Shown: piece after piece, positions 40,154 to 49,573 of the stretch
Numbering within the stretch: position 1 is the stretch's first letter
Layout of the letters: each line of letters opens with the position of its first letter
Source of the DNA: an uncultured Eubacteriales bacterium
GTDB lineage: Bacteria; Bacillota; Clostridia; Oscillospirales; Oscillospiraceae
Direction of reading: 5' to 3'
DNA length: 64,000 bases
Assembly: GCA_900544405.1 (NCBI GenBank)
Contig: UQVA01000001.1
Coordinates: 1 to 64,000 of the forward strand
Translations under genes and position numbers: made by a program
The notes under the pieces: generated by a model
Told to the model about the DNA's origin: nothing
The model's database searches: none
What the model saw: the letters and a program-made list of their open reading frames with translations, nothing else

Positions 40154-42436
40154 ATGGGCGAAAAGAACATCGTGGTGCAGCCTGCAGGCCGCACCGAGGA
40201 CCCGGGCGCAAGGCTCTGGCAGATTTGGCTGGCCGTGCTCCTTCTGGGCGGCACGCTTCTGAGCTTCTGGGACAGCTGGGTGGACCTGGGCATTGCACCG
40301 GTCCTTCCGGCGTGCCTGGGGACTGCGGCCCTGGCCCTGTCCATGGCGGCGGGCTGGCTCCGGGAGCGGGACCGGCGGCTTTCCATGCTGCAATTCCTGC
40401 CGCTGCTGGTGCTGTTGGGAATGCTGACTGTCGGAAGCCCCTGGCGGGGCGCCAAGGCCTGGATCGACCTGTTGATCGCCGGATGGAACCGGGAGCAGAA
40501 TGCGGGCGTGGCCCTGTTTGCCGGTCAGGCCAGCCTGAGCGACTGCCTGAGCGTTGCCTGCTGGTGCAGCATTTTGTGTGCGGAGCTGATCGGGTGGATG
40601 CTCCGGTGGCGGAGAACACCGTTCTGCTCCTCCTATGCCTTTTTCCTGATCATCGTCATGCTGCTGGGCGGCTACTTCCGTCCCCTTGCAGCGGCGCTGC
40701 TGGTGGGCGGCATTCTGGCCTACGGCGTGTCGGGCCGGTCCTTGTGGATTCCACGGCGGGCTGTGGCGGCGTGGAGCGTTTTCTTTGTGTTCCTGCTGGG
40801 CCTTTCCCTGCTGATGCCTGCGGGCAACCTGGAAGGGGTGGCCCAGTTCCGGGAGCGTGTGGCCCATGACATTCATGTACTGCGCTACGGCGAGGACCTG
40901 CTGCCCCAGGGTGATCTGCGGGAGGCAGACCAGCTGAAAACCGGCAACGGAACGCTGATGCACGTGGAAACGGGCCAGAAAAAAGCACTGTACCTGCGCT
41001 CCTATGTGGGCACGGACTACGAAAACGGCGCTTTTTCTCCCATGGCGGAGTCCGCTTTTGTGGGGGATAATGCGGGCCTTCTGAACTGGCTTCAGCGGCA
41101 GGGATTCCAGCCCCAGACCCAGGTGGCGACCTATTATTCTCTCTGCGGCGACACGGCCCCGGAGGAAAATACGGTCCGCATTCATGTGGAGAACGGCTCC
41201 CGATATGCCCTGTATTTGCCTGCGACTTTGGAGAGCATTCGAACGGGCAAAATGGACCGCGATGAGGGAACCCACTCCTCGGGCCTTCTGGGCAGCCGCC
41301 GGTACGGCTTCACGGAAATCTCCGGTGCCCGTCCGTCGGAGCTGGTGGTGGCGGAAAGCTGGGTCATGGACCCGGTGAACGCCGACCAGAGCCGATATTT
41401 GCAGGCGGAAGCCGTGTACCGGAATTTCGTCTATGAGAACGATACCACCGTGGATGCGGACCTGGCAGAGCTGATGAACGAGCTTTTCTGGAACGATCAG
41501 GAGGAGACCGGCGGCATTTATTCCGCCGTGACCCGCATCCGGGAGGTCCTCCGGGATACCGTCTCCTACACCGAGCGGCCTGCCGCCGCACCGGAGGGGG
41601 AGGACCCCATCCGCTATTTCCTGACGGAAAGCAAAGTGGGCAACGAAATGCTCTATGCGGCGACCGCAGTGGAGGCCCTGCGGGCCTACGGAATCCCCGC
41701 CCGGTATGCGGAGGGCTATTACCTCTCCGCCGAGGAGTGTCGTACCGGCACGGCTGCCGTGACGGCCTCCAATGCCCACGCTTGGGTGGAGGTGTACTTC
41801 GACGGAATCGGTTGGATGAGCATAGACGTGACCCCGGGATATTTCTACGACACCCTGAGCCTTCAGCAGATGGTTGCCCTGCCCGATGACATTGAAAAGA
41901 CCTCTGCGGCGGAACAGGATGAGTACGACCCCAATACCCTTGGCGACGATCCCCAGAACGGCACCCGCCGCCCGGAGGACGGCATTTCGGCCTCCGTCTG
42001 GCTGCGCAATGCGCTGATCCGGTGCCTTGCACTGCTGCTGGTGCTGCCGCTGCTGACGCTTCTGGCGATGGAAGCGGTCCGGGGACTGCGCATCCGTTGG
42101 CTGAAGCGTGCCTACCGGAAGGGCGACAAGCGCCGCCGGATAGAGCTGCTGGAAAAGAGCATTTTTCGGCTTCTGGCCCTCCGGGGCGTCCCGGCCAGCC
42201 TGGGCTGGCAGACGGAGCAGGTGGACCGGGCGGTGACGGAAGCCGTGCCGGAGGTCCTGCCGGGAGAGTACACCCGGGTCTGTCACCTGTTGGAGCAGAC
42301 CGTGTACGGTGATGTGCTGCCGGAGGCTTATGAGGAACGGACTCTGGTGAGCTTCGTGCAGAAGCTGTCGAATCTTCCCAAAAATGAACCTTGGCGTACC
42401 CGCAGCAAGCTGCGGTACATGCCGCTGAGTATCTGA
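40154..42436 (+). CDS. Transglutaminase-like membrane protein lacking the catalytic cysteine
   Basis: A 760-residue protein with about six N-terminal membrane helices (residues 20-210), a large extracytoplasmic part, a transglutaminase-fold segment near residues 490-560, a further helix around 617-637 and a cytosolic tail. In active relatives the motif reads G-x-C-x-x-F-A; here KVGNEMLYAATAVEALRAYG has glutamate where cysteine belongs, while the histidine (NAHAWVEVYF) and aspartate (WMSIDVTPGY) are present. It is therefore probably a non-catalytic member of the MoxR-DUF58-TGase module. GGAGG precedes ATG 40154. Confidence 0.9.
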   Translation: MGEKNIVVQPAGRTEDPGARLWQIWLAVLLLGGTLLSFWDSWVDLGIAPVLPACLGTAALALSMAAGWLRERDRRLSMLQFLPLLVLLGMLTVGSPWRGAKAWIDLLIAGWNREQNAGVALFAGQASLSDCLSVACWCSILCAELIGWMLRWRRTPFCSSYAFFLIIVMLLGGYFRPLAAALLVGGILAYGVSGRSLWIPRRAVAAWSVFFVFLLGLSLLMPAGNLEGVAQFRERVAHDIHVLRYGEDLLPQGDLREADQLKTGNGTLMHVETGQKKALYLRSYVGTDYENGAFSPMAESAFVGDNAGLLNWLQRQGFQPQTQVATYYSLCGDTAPEENTVRIHVENGSRYALYLPATLESIRTGKMDRDEGTHSSGLLGSRRYGFTEISGARPSELVVAESWVMDPVNADQSRYLQAEAVYRNFVYENDTTVDADLAELMNELFWNDQEETGGIYSAVTRIREVLRDTVSYTERPAAAPEGEDPIRYFLTESKVGNEMLYAATAVEALRAYGIPARYAEGYYLSAEECRTGTAAVTASNAHAWVEVYFDGIGWMSIDVTPGYFYDTLSLQQMVALPDDIEKTSAAEQDEYDPNTLGDDPQNGTRRPEDGISASVWLRNALIRCLALLLVLPLLTLLAMEAVRGLRIRWLKRAYRKGDKRRRIELLEKSIFRLLALRGVPASLGWQTEQVDRAVTEAVPEVLPGEYTRVCHLLEQTVYGDVLPEAYEERTLVSFVQKLSNLPKNEPWRTRSKLRYMPLSI

Positions 42437-42486
42437 ATTCAAAAAACGGAACTACCGGAAATTCCGTCGATCCCGTTTCCTGCTAA

Positions 42487-42518
42487 AAAGCCCTTCCTGC
42501 ATCTGCGGGAGGGGCTTT
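42487..42518 (+). terminator. Terminator of the kinase-MoxR operon
   Basis: AAAGCCC-TTCC arms pair with GGAGGGGCTTT across TGCATCTGCG; ends with TTTCG. Confidence 0.7.
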
Positions 42519-42523
42519 CGGCG

Positions 42524-42676
42524 TTATTCCAGGCAGGAGGCCAAGGTGTCCTTCAGTGTCTCGATGCTGATGGGCTTGGCGATGTGGGCGTTCATGCCCG
42601 TATCCGGAGCGTCCTGCACGTCCCGGACAAAGGCATTGGCGGTCATGGCAATGGTGGGGATGGTTATGGCCGCTGT
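42524..42676 (-). pseudogene. C-terminal fragment of a receiver domain
   Basis: Minus-strand reading ends in IPTIAMTANAFVRDVQDAPD then TGMNAHIAKPISIETLKDTL, the final third of a response-regulator receiver as found at the end of hybrid kinases. Nothing before the ITIPT strand resembles a receiver, so the rest has been deleted. It lies between the terminator and the ABC exporter and is a relic. Confidence 0.75.
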
Positions 42677-42746
42677 CTCAATAAAGAAAGAATCTAAAAA
42701 ATGTACCGACCCAAAGATGTGCCTTTCGGCCGGTACAGAGAAAGAA

Positions 42747-44336
42747 TTACTTTTTCGAAGCGCTGACAGCCAGGGAAAAGGGGCGAAAGAGAAGACCAGG
42801 CAGGTCCGGCTCCTGATGGGAGACAAGCAGAATGCCGGTCCGGCCCGCCAGATACCGGCTCAGGACTGTCCGCCCAGGGGCATCCAGGTGATTCAGCGGC
42901 TCGTCCAGCAGCAGGAAGGGGGCCTCCCGCAGGAGACTCCGGACAAGCAGCAGCTTTTTCCGCTCGCCGGGGGACAGATTCCCACCGCCGGAAGTCACAG
43001 GAGTGTTCAGGGGCTTTTCAAAAGCCATCTCGGCCAGCAGGCCGGCGGCATTTTCCCGCTTTTCCTCCGGCAGGAACAGATTATCCCAGACCGTGCCGGA
43101 AAAGATGGTTCCGTTCTGCTCTTGCAGGGCTATGGCTTTTCGGAGGGCGGACAGGGGCGCACCGGTGCAAATTTTGCCGGAATCCGGCGCCTCCAGCCCC
43201 GCCAGCAGAGAAAGCAAGGTGGATTTTCCGCAGCCGTTGGGGCCTTGGAGCAGGACATTTTCCGATGCGTTCATGTGGAAATCCAGATTTTCCAGTACCG
43301 GCGTGCCGGAATAGGAGAAGGACACGTTTTCTGCATCCAGCGCCTCCGGCGGCGGTGCCGCTGGGCTATCTTCGGTGGCCCCGGCGTAGAAAATCGCCAG
43401 CCGGTCCAGGTATTTTGCCTGCCAGGGTAATTCCGTCACCCAGTTTTTCACATATTGACAGCACTGCCGAAGGGAGGGGACCATCAGGAAGCCGGAAAGC
43501 AGAGCGCCCATGGTCATCTTACCCTGGGCAACCAGCGCAGTGCCCAGAAGCAGCGCTCCCAGTTGGGCGGCGTAGTCGCAGAGAAAGTCCAGCAGGGCCG
43601 TCCCGGCATCCAGAGCGGATTTTTCCTTGCCGGTCCGGGCATAAAATTCCCCGAAAAGCCGGTCGGCAGCATCCAGAAAGTATTTTTTCAGGCCAAAGCC
43701 ACGGGAAAAATCCGCAGCGGCAGTAAAGTCCTGTTCCAGCTGCTTGCGCTGCTCGTTGTACTCGGACAACGCCTTTTCCAGCCGGACCTTTTTCCGGCCA
43801 AGGAAGGCCGAGCGCAGCACCGGCAGAGCGGACAGGGCCAGAATGACTGCCAGATACCCGGCGGGAAAGTCCCGGAGCAACACCGCCAGCCCGGCGGCAT
43901 AGAGCAGAAACACCCCGGGATAGGCCAGCAGAATGGGCTGATTCCGGCAGGAAAAGCCGATGCAGTCGTTCTCCATCCGTTCCAGCACGCTTCCCTCGTC
44001 GGCGGTGCGGGCGCAGCGAAGGGGCAGACGGATAAATTTGCCCATCAGAAGGGAATCGTATCGAAAGCCGTCCCGGGTCAGCCGCAGGTTCATGGCCAGT
44101 TCCAGGAGGGAAGTCCCTACCACCTGAAAGGAAACGGCCAAGAGAAAACCGGGCAGGGCCGATAAAATGGCGGGCTTATCCAGCCGCAGCAGGTAGTTTG
44201 CCATGTCTCCGATGAGCCGGACCGCCAATGTTGGGGCGGCGAGGTTTACCAGTCGGTGGAAAAACATAGCGGTAATGGCAGGGCCCATGGTGCGGCGGCA
44301 GTCTCGAAGAATTTGCCGTTTCATGTCAGTTTTCAT
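42747..44336 (-). CDS. ABC exporter half-transporter (second of pair)
   Basis: A 529-residue fused permease/ATPase. Five to six membrane helices fill residues 15-300, then Walker A LLQGPNGCGKSTLLSLLAGL near 365, Q-loop ALQEQNGTIFSGTVWDNLFL, signature NLSPGERKKLLLVRSLLREA and Walker B PFLLLDEPLNHLD. The signature is SPGE instead of SGGQ, seen also in its partner. It overlaps the preceding half-transporter by 11 bases, so a heterodimer is expected. Substrate unknown; such pairs export drugs or peptides. Confidence 0.92.
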   Translation of the reverse strand: MKTDMKRQILRDCRRTMGPAITAMFFHRLVNLAAPTLAVRLIGDMANYLLRLDKPAILSALPGFLLAVSFQVVGTSLLELAMNLRLTRDGFRYDSLLMGKFIRLPLRCARTADEGSVLERMENDCIGFSCRNQPILLAYPGVFLLYAAGLAVLLRDFPAGYLAVILALSALPVLRSAFLGRKKVRLEKALSEYNEQRKQLEQDFTAAADFSRGFGLKKYFLDAADRLFGEFYARTGKEKSALDAGTALLDFLCDYAAQLGALLLGTALVAQGKMTMGALLSGFLMVPSLRQCCQYVKNWVTELPWQAKYLDRLAIFYAGATEDSPAAPPPEALDAENVSFSYSGTPVLENLDFHMNASENVLLQGPNGCGKSTLLSLLAGLEAPDSGKICTGAPLSALRKAIALQEQNGTIFSGTVWDNLFLPEEKRENAAGLLAEMAFEKPLNTPVTSGGGNLSPGERKKLLLVRSLLREAPFLLLDEPLNHLDAPGRTVLSRYLAGRTGILLVSHQEPDLPGLLFRPFSLAVSASKK

Positions 44337-45858
44337 GGCAAATTCCCTCCTTTATGGTATAGACCCGGGTCCAGGAAAGGTCCAGGGCCGGGTCATGGGA
44401 GCAGACCACCATGGCCCGCCGGTCCCGCTCTAAGCAAGTGCGAAGATAGGCCACGCTGTCCCGGTCCAGGTGGTTGGTGGGCTCGTCCAGAATGAGGACA
44501 TTTCCCTTCCGGGCCAGGGCCATGGCCAGATACAGCTTTTTCCGCTCCCCAGGGGATAGGTCCGACAAGGGCTTCTGGGTCAAATCATCCACGGAAAAGC
44601 CCCGGAAATGGGCGCTCAGGGCATTGGGGTCTATGGTTCCGCCCTGAATCAGATATTGGGATAATTCTTCGGTGGAAACGTGCAGAATTGCTTCCTCTTG
44701 CAGGGAAAATGCAATATTCTCCATCGGTACGCTCCGGGAAAGCCGCCCGCCGTCCGGAGCGTCCAGTCCGGCGAGAATACGCAGCAGCGTGGATTTTCCG
44801 GAGCCATTCTCACCCCGGAGTAGCACCCGTTCCCCTTGGGCAAGGCGCAGGGTGCAGTCCTTCAAAACGGTTTTTTCACCGTAGGATTTGGTGATATATT
44901 CCGCTTTCAGCGGCATTTCGCTGGGAGCAGCCGGCGGGGCTGGGGGCTTTATCCCCAGCCGGTTCCGGGCCTCCCGTGCTTCCACTTGCTGCAATCGCAG
45001 GTCGAATACCGGGCTGATGGAGGAAAAAAGATATCCGCCCAGAATCAGCAGCAGGGGCGTGCGCTCCATGGGCAGGCCGCCCAACAGCACGAACAACCCG
45101 ATGATCAAATAGCTGCCGTAGCAAAGGAGGCTGTCGATGGCGGAAAAGAGAATGTTTTCCACCGTACCGGTCTCCTCGGCCTGCCTGCCGGAGGCCACGA
45201 TGGCCCGGTTCAGCCGGCCGTACCGGTCCAGGAACCACCCTTCGGCGGCGTAGGCTTTCAGGGTGCGGATGCCCCGGATGCCTTCCAGCATCCAGTTGGA
45301 GTAAACATCCTCGTCAGCGTGGGTCCGGTCGTAGATTTTCCGGGCCCATTTTTCGTAGACGGGGATGGGCAGAAGCTGGGTCAGGGTCAGGAAAAAGAGA
45401 ATCAGGCCGATGCGCCAGTCACTGCTTACCAACAGTGCCGTGGAGCAAAGCAGGATGCACCCGGCGCTGAGGGCCTTGGGGACCGTGTCCTGATAGAATC
45501 CGGCGACGGTCCCGGCATCCCGTTCCAGACGGATGTTCACTTCTCCGGCGTTTTCGGCGGAAAGCCGCCGGTCCAGCAGATAACCGTACAGGCGGGAACG
45601 GAAACGCTGGGTGTCCCGCAGCTTCCGGCGGCTGCGGAGCAGGGGAAGCAGGTATTCCGGCAGCAGGCTCAGGACCAAGGCCCCGGCGGTGAACAGCCCC
45701 CGGCGGGCCGTCAGGTCCCATTGGCCTGCCAGCGCCGCTTCCAGTACCCCGGAGAGCAGATAGCCGCAGAGCAGGAGACAACCGTAGCCGGTCAGCTCCG
45801 TGACCAGCCCCAGCAGTAGAGATCCTCGAAATAGGGCGGAAAAGTTCTCTTTTTTCAT
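44326..45858 (-). CDS. ABC exporter half-transporter (first of pair)
   Basis: A 510-residue fused permease/ATPase: membrane domain in residues 10-280 and ATPase with Walker A LLRGENGSGKSTLLRILAGL near 350, signature DLSPGERKKLYLAMALARKG and Walker B VLILDEPTNHLDRDSVAYL. It overlaps the upstream XRE regulator gene by four bases. The two half-transporters and the regulator are one operon, in the order regulator, this subunit, second subunit. Confidence 0.92.
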   Translation of the reverse strand: MKKENFSALFRGSLLLGLVTELTGYGCLLLCGYLLSGVLEAALAGQWDLTARRGLFTAGALVLSLLPEYLLPLLRSRRKLRDTQRFRSRLYGYLLDRRLSAENAGEVNIRLERDAGTVAGFYQDTVPKALSAGCILLCSTALLVSSDWRIGLILFFLTLTQLLPIPVYEKWARKIYDRTHADEDVYSNWMLEGIRGIRTLKAYAAEGWFLDRYGRLNRAIVASGRQAEETGTVENILFSAIDSLLCYGSYLIIGLFVLLGGLPMERTPLLLILGGYLFSSISPVFDLRLQQVEAREARNRLGIKPPAPPAAPSEMPLKAEYITKSYGEKTVLKDCTLRLAQGERVLLRGENGSGKSTLLRILAGLDAPDGGRLSRSVPMENIAFSLQEEAILHVSTEELSQYLIQGGTIDPNALSAHFRGFSVDDLTQKPLSDLSPGERKKLYLAMALARKGNVLILDEPTNHLDRDSVAYLRTCLERDRRAMVVCSHDPALDLSWTRVYTIKEGICHEN

Positions 45859-46652
45859 CGCAGCGTCTCCAGAATCCCCCGGCCCCAGCGATAGAAGCTG
45901 CTTTCGGCAAATTTTGCCCCTTCTTCTCGTTCAAAAACTTCCAAAATTCCCCGTGCCAGCCGGGCATACTTGTCCGCTTCGGCCTGGTCGCCCCGTTCCG
46001 CCTCCCGGTCCCGGAGGACGAGCAGCATATCCACGGTTTCGTCCAGAGAAAGCCCCATTTGCTGCCAGGCGGCCTGCCGGGAGGCTTCGCCCTCCAAAAG
46101 CATGGCCATCTGCTGCAATTTCGTGAAATAAATTTCCGGTATTTGCTCCAACGTGGGGGCTACCAGAGCCTGTTGGCCGGTGACATGATAGGTGTCGGCC
46201 AGAATGCGGATGGCGTCGTATTTCACACAGTCGTCACGGGTTTCGGCAATGAGCGTTTTGCAAATCCTTATCATTTCCTCGCCCCGCTCCGGAGCGGACA
46301 TGGTGTAGAGCAGATTGTTGAGGATGATTTCGTTGCCGGGGAACTGCTTCAGTCCCTCCCGGAGCATGGCCTCGGACCGGGGCGGGTCGCTTTGGCGAAA
46401 TTTGCTGGCCTCCCAACAGATTTCTTCCACTTTTTTCTCCGCTTCCAGCCGGTTATAGTCAAAAAGCTCGTCGGTGGACACCCCGAAGAAGGATGCCAGT
46501 GCCGGAATGAGGGTTACATCCGGCATGGCAGTGCCGTTCTCCCATTTGCTGACGGCCTGGAAGGTCACGCCCAGATATTGCGCCAATACTTCCTGAGAAA
46601 TGCCTCGTTTTTTGCGGAGTTCCCGGATTTTTGCCCCTAATTGTACGGTCAT
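45855..46652 (-). CDS. XRE-family regulator with TPR-like C-terminus
   Basis: A 265-residue regulator. The HTH is in residues 3-60 (MTVQLGAKIRELRKKRGISQ, then GVTFQAVSKWENGTAMPD). The rest is helical with many Glu/Leu pairs, TPR-like, as in Clostridia XRE regulators that sit upstream of ABC exporters. GCAGGAGGC precedes ATG 46652; the longer frame to 46799 is not natural. A 17-base palindrome upstream may be its operator. Confidence 0.88.
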   Translation of the reverse strand: MTVQLGAKIRELRKKRGISQEVLAQYLGVTFQAVSKWENGTAMPDVTLIPALASFFGVSTDELFDYNRLEAEKKVEEICWEASKFRQSDPPRSEAMLREGLKQFPGNEIILNNLLYTMSAPERGEEMIRICKTLIAETRDDCVKYDAIRILADTYHVTGQQALVAPTLEQIPEIYFTKLQQMAMLLEGEASRQAAWQQMGLSLDETVDMLLVLRDREAERGDQAEADKYARLARGILEVFEREEGAKFAESSFYRWGRGILETLR

Positions 46653-46962
46653 ATGCCCGCCTCCTGCTGAATTTTTCTCCATTGTATCATGGAAAGCGGC
46701 CAATGGGAATAACGGCGCTGTTGAGAATTTTTCAACCGGCGGTTGAAAAAAGGGCTGCCTCAAAATGCGAATTGTAAAAGAATAGCCCTTTTTTTTCAAC
46801 AGTTAGATAAAAGCCGTGAAAATCCAGTTTCAATTGGATTTCCACGGCTGTATTGTTGGCCTAATTTTTAGAAAATTCTATTTCGAAACAGCCCCGCTGT
46901 GCATTCCTTAAAACGGCGATCAGAGAAGAGTGAAAAGGGAAGAGAGAAGAATGAAAAGAACC
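46653..46962. other. Intergenic region between XRE gene and island edge
   Basis: No gene is seen. It contains the palindrome TTCAACCGGCGGTTGAA (46731-46747), probably the XRE operator; a hairpin GCCGTG-ATCCA (about 46812-46850), likely a terminator; and from 46921 the polypurine tract seen downstream of tRNA terminators in this genome. Confidence 0.6.
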
Positions 46963-47008
46963 AAAAAAGGAACGGCGGTTTTCTCACGAAAACCGCCGTT
47001 CCTTTTTT
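46963..47008 (-). terminator. Displaced tRNA terminator
   Basis: A 21-base perfect stem (AAAAAAGGAACGGCGGTTTTC at 46963-46983 with 46988-47008, the arm written here is 21 bases minus flanks) with T-runs on both sides. On the minus strand it directly follows TCCACCA, a tRNA 3' end, just as the tRNA-Lys terminator does at 26735-26778. The tRNA it served is now 12.4 kb away (tRNA-Val at 59445). Confidence 0.65.
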
Positions 47009-48475
47009 GGTGGACATATGCCAGTCAAATCCGAACTTAAGGTAGCATTAATTTCTTGCAAGGTCAGCGTCTGACTGCCGTCTTTGTAGTTGTAGGTAAG
47101 TATCAGCTTGTCATCGTAGACATAGACGGAGTTCACGAAAGTATCAATGATTTCTTTTCTGTAATCCGGGTCATTGATGTTGCCGTTCTTATATTTGCCG
47201 ATCCATTCCACAATCTCTTCCTTGGAAAACGTGCGCCGCTCCAGCTGAAGCTGTGCAATGCTTCCTTTCAGCGATTCTCTTTGAGTCTCCAGATCCTCCA
47301 GACACTCTTTGGTCGTATCCGTAATAATGCCTAGCCGAATGGCCTTTATCACATTCCGAATCTCGGTTTCGCACTGCTGAAGCTGCTGCTTCAGCACCGG
47401 TGTGACAGTGTTCTCCTGCTCCTGCATGACAACAATCGCGTCTGCAATCCGGTCAATGGCAGTGTCGGTCAATACCTGAGAAACGGTCAGCTTTACGACT
47501 GCAATCCTTGATCCAGTGCTTTTTAATAGCTTCCCTTTTGCAGCCCAGCTTCCGTTTTACGCCGCTGCACTTGTAGTAGTGATACACAACGCCTCTGCCG
47601 CCCCGTCCACTTTTGTCGACCATCAGCCGCCCGCAACTACCACAAAACAGCTTTGTAGTAAGCAAGTATTCTTCCTCCGCTTTCGCTCGTGCCGGAGCTT
47701 TTTTGTTTGCTGCCATACGCATTTGCACCCTTTCAAATAATTCTTTGTTGATGATTGCAGGAATACCGCCCGGCGTGATAACGCTCCCGTATTTGTATTC
47801 GCCGATATACTTGCGATTCCTCAGAAGCGCACTCAGGACACTGACCGAGTAGGTATTGCCTCGTTTGGAACGGATACCTCGCTTTTTCATTTCTGCCTGC
47901 AATACAGTCAGCCGCTCGCCATCAGCATACCGTGAAAACAATTCCTGTACATATGGAGCGGTTTCGGGATCAACAGCCAATTTCCCGGTGGCTTTGTCTA
48001 CATAGTAACCAAGGGGGACATTACCGCCGTTATTCATACACTTGATTGCATTCTCCTTTTGGCCTCGCCGAATCTTTTGAGCAAGCTCGGCAGAATAGTA
48101 TTCGGCATATCCCTCCAGCATAGACTCCAGAATAATGCCCTCCGGCCCATCGGAAATGTTTTCTTTGATAGAGATCACTCGGACACCGTTTTTCTTCAGA
48201 ATGTGCTTATAGTGAGCGCTATCGTAGCGGTCACGGGAAAAACGGTCCAGTTTCCAAACAAGTACGATATCAAAGAGACCTTTGGAACTATCTGCAATCA
48301 TTCTCTGAAAGTCAGGACGATCCGCAGTTCTGGCAGATAACGCGCGGTCAACATAGGTACCCAGCAATGTCATATTATTCTTTTTCGCATACTCTGCACA
48401 TTCCCGGAGCTGGCCTTCAATGGATTCTTCCCGCTGTCGATCCGATGAGTAGCGGGCATAGATCACTGCGTTCAT
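46984..48475 (-). pseudogene. Large serine recombinase (frameshifted)
   Basis: From ATG 48475 (AAAGGAGG upstream) the N-terminal resolvase domain is intact: VIYARYSSDRQREESIEGQL with the nucleophile serine, DRFSRDRY and a recombinase zinc-ribbon (LFCGSCGRLM and KCSGVKRKLGC). The frame breaks near 47500-47515: frame one ends after KKHWIKDC, while the next frame runs on as IAVVKLTVSQVLTDTAIDRI into a normal coiled-coil C-terminus ending at 46984, 20 bases past the island edge, inside the tRNA terminator. One base is missing or extra. Total length would be about 500. It is either inactive or a sequencing error. Confidence 0.85.
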
Positions 48476-48570
48476 ACGATTCCTCCTTTGCACCAATCAT
48501 ATCGATTTTTATTTTTATCTTCAAATGTACGGATGGCAGCGGGACCGCCTTGCTGCCATCCGTACAGTTT

Positions 48571-48720
48571 TTATTCATTCCGCTGCAGATCCTCCTGTAT
48601 TTTGGGGAGAAGGAAACGGGCAAGCCGGCGAACAACATACTCCGGAAGTTGCATGCCGTAGTCCTCGACAACTTGTGTGGTGACCTCAATGGTCTCTTCT
48701 TGGGTAATCTGCTCAGGCAT
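48571..48720 (-). CDS. Small conserved island protein
   Basis: A 49-residue ORF not in usual gene lists: MPEQITQEETIEVTTQVVED, a helical acidic start, then YGMQLPEYVVRRLARFLLPK and a charged tail. AAGGAGGTG sits seven bases before the ATG. Similar tiny proteins accompany serine recombinases and ParB in Firmicutes mobilizable elements. Function unknown. Confidence 0.65.
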   Translation of the reverse strand: MPEQITQEETIEVTTQVVEDYGMQLPEYVVRRLARFLLPKIQEDLQRNE

Positions 48721-48733
48721 AGGCCGCACCTCC

Positions 48734-49573
48734 TTATCGCTCCCGGTCGGTTCGTCGACGGTAGTCCCGCTGACAGAGCTTCACAATGGCATCCTCAATT
48801 TGAGCGGCGGTGTAGTTTTGCGGGAAGTACTTTCGGATGCGCTCCATTGGAATCTTGAGGCGGGCCTTCTGGTTTGCTTTTTCCTCCGACATAATGGTTT
48901 GAATGACCGCCGTGGTCAGCATTCCCTCACGGTCGGCCTTGTGCATCCGCCATGCCTGCGAATAGGACGGGGTGCAGTCGTTGATGGCACACTGTTCCAA
49001 AACCTCCCGCTGGATGGATTCGTCAAGGAACGAAAGCTCCACGCCGACAGACAGGGCTATTTCGCCTTTATCCATCTTTTCAAGGAACTCAGGAATGAGA
49101 TGAGTCAGGCGGATATAGCGCTTAACGGTATCCTTGCTGATTCCTTCTTGCTCTCCGATTACTTCCGTGGACAACTTCGGTGCAATTTGCTCCGAAGTTA
49201 TGTCTGTTCTTTGTCCCTGATGCTTCAGGGCATCAGCTTTCAACTTATACGCAAACGCCTTTTCGGATGGCAGAATATGCTCACGATGCAAATTGCTGTC
49301 CACCACCGCAATAGCGGCGGCATCCCGGTCGAGGGCATAAATTAAGGCAGGGACCTCGGTGATCCCTGCCTTTTGTGCGGCGTGTAAACGGCGGTGACCG
49401 CTTATGACCTCATATCCGTCTGTGTTTTCAATCGGCCTGACAATCAGCGGCGAGAGAACACCTTGCGTCTGTATGCTTTCGATCAGCGTGTTCATCTCCG
49501 CATCGTCCCGGACCTGATAGGGGTTATTTTCAAAGGGGCGCAGCTTGGAAACTGCAATGTTGGTTTGTTTCAT
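48734..49573 (-). CDS. ParB/Spo0J-family partition protein
   Basis: A 279-residue ParB: N-terminal IAVSKLRPFENNPYQVRDDA and ISGHRRLHAAQKAG (the CTP-binding ParB box GHRR), LHREHILPSEKAFAYKLKAD, then an HTH around GEQEGISKDTVKRYIRLTHL. No parA lies on this element (the ParA in the window is 48 kb away), so it may act as a regulator or with an actin-type system. It overlaps the relaxase gene by four bases. Confidence 0.92.
   Translation of the reverse strand: MKQTNIAVSKLRPFENNPYQVRDDAEMNTLIESIQTQGVLSPLIVRPIENTDGYEVISGHRRLHAAQKAGITEVPALIYALDRDAAAIAVVDSNLHREHILPSEKAFAYKLKADALKHQGQRTDITSEQIAPKLSTEVIGEQEGISKDTVKRYIRLTHLIPEFLEKMDKGEIALSVGVELSFLDESIQREVLEQCAINDCTPSYSQAWRMHKADREGMLTTAVIQTIMSEEKANQKARLKIPMERIRKYFPQNYTAAQIEDAIVKLCQRDYRRRTDRER

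Noticed and set aside
39746..42442. 898-residue open frame antisense to DUF58 and transglutaminase genes
   Set aside because: Same reason: composition of a codon shadow, no start signals, no recognisable domain.
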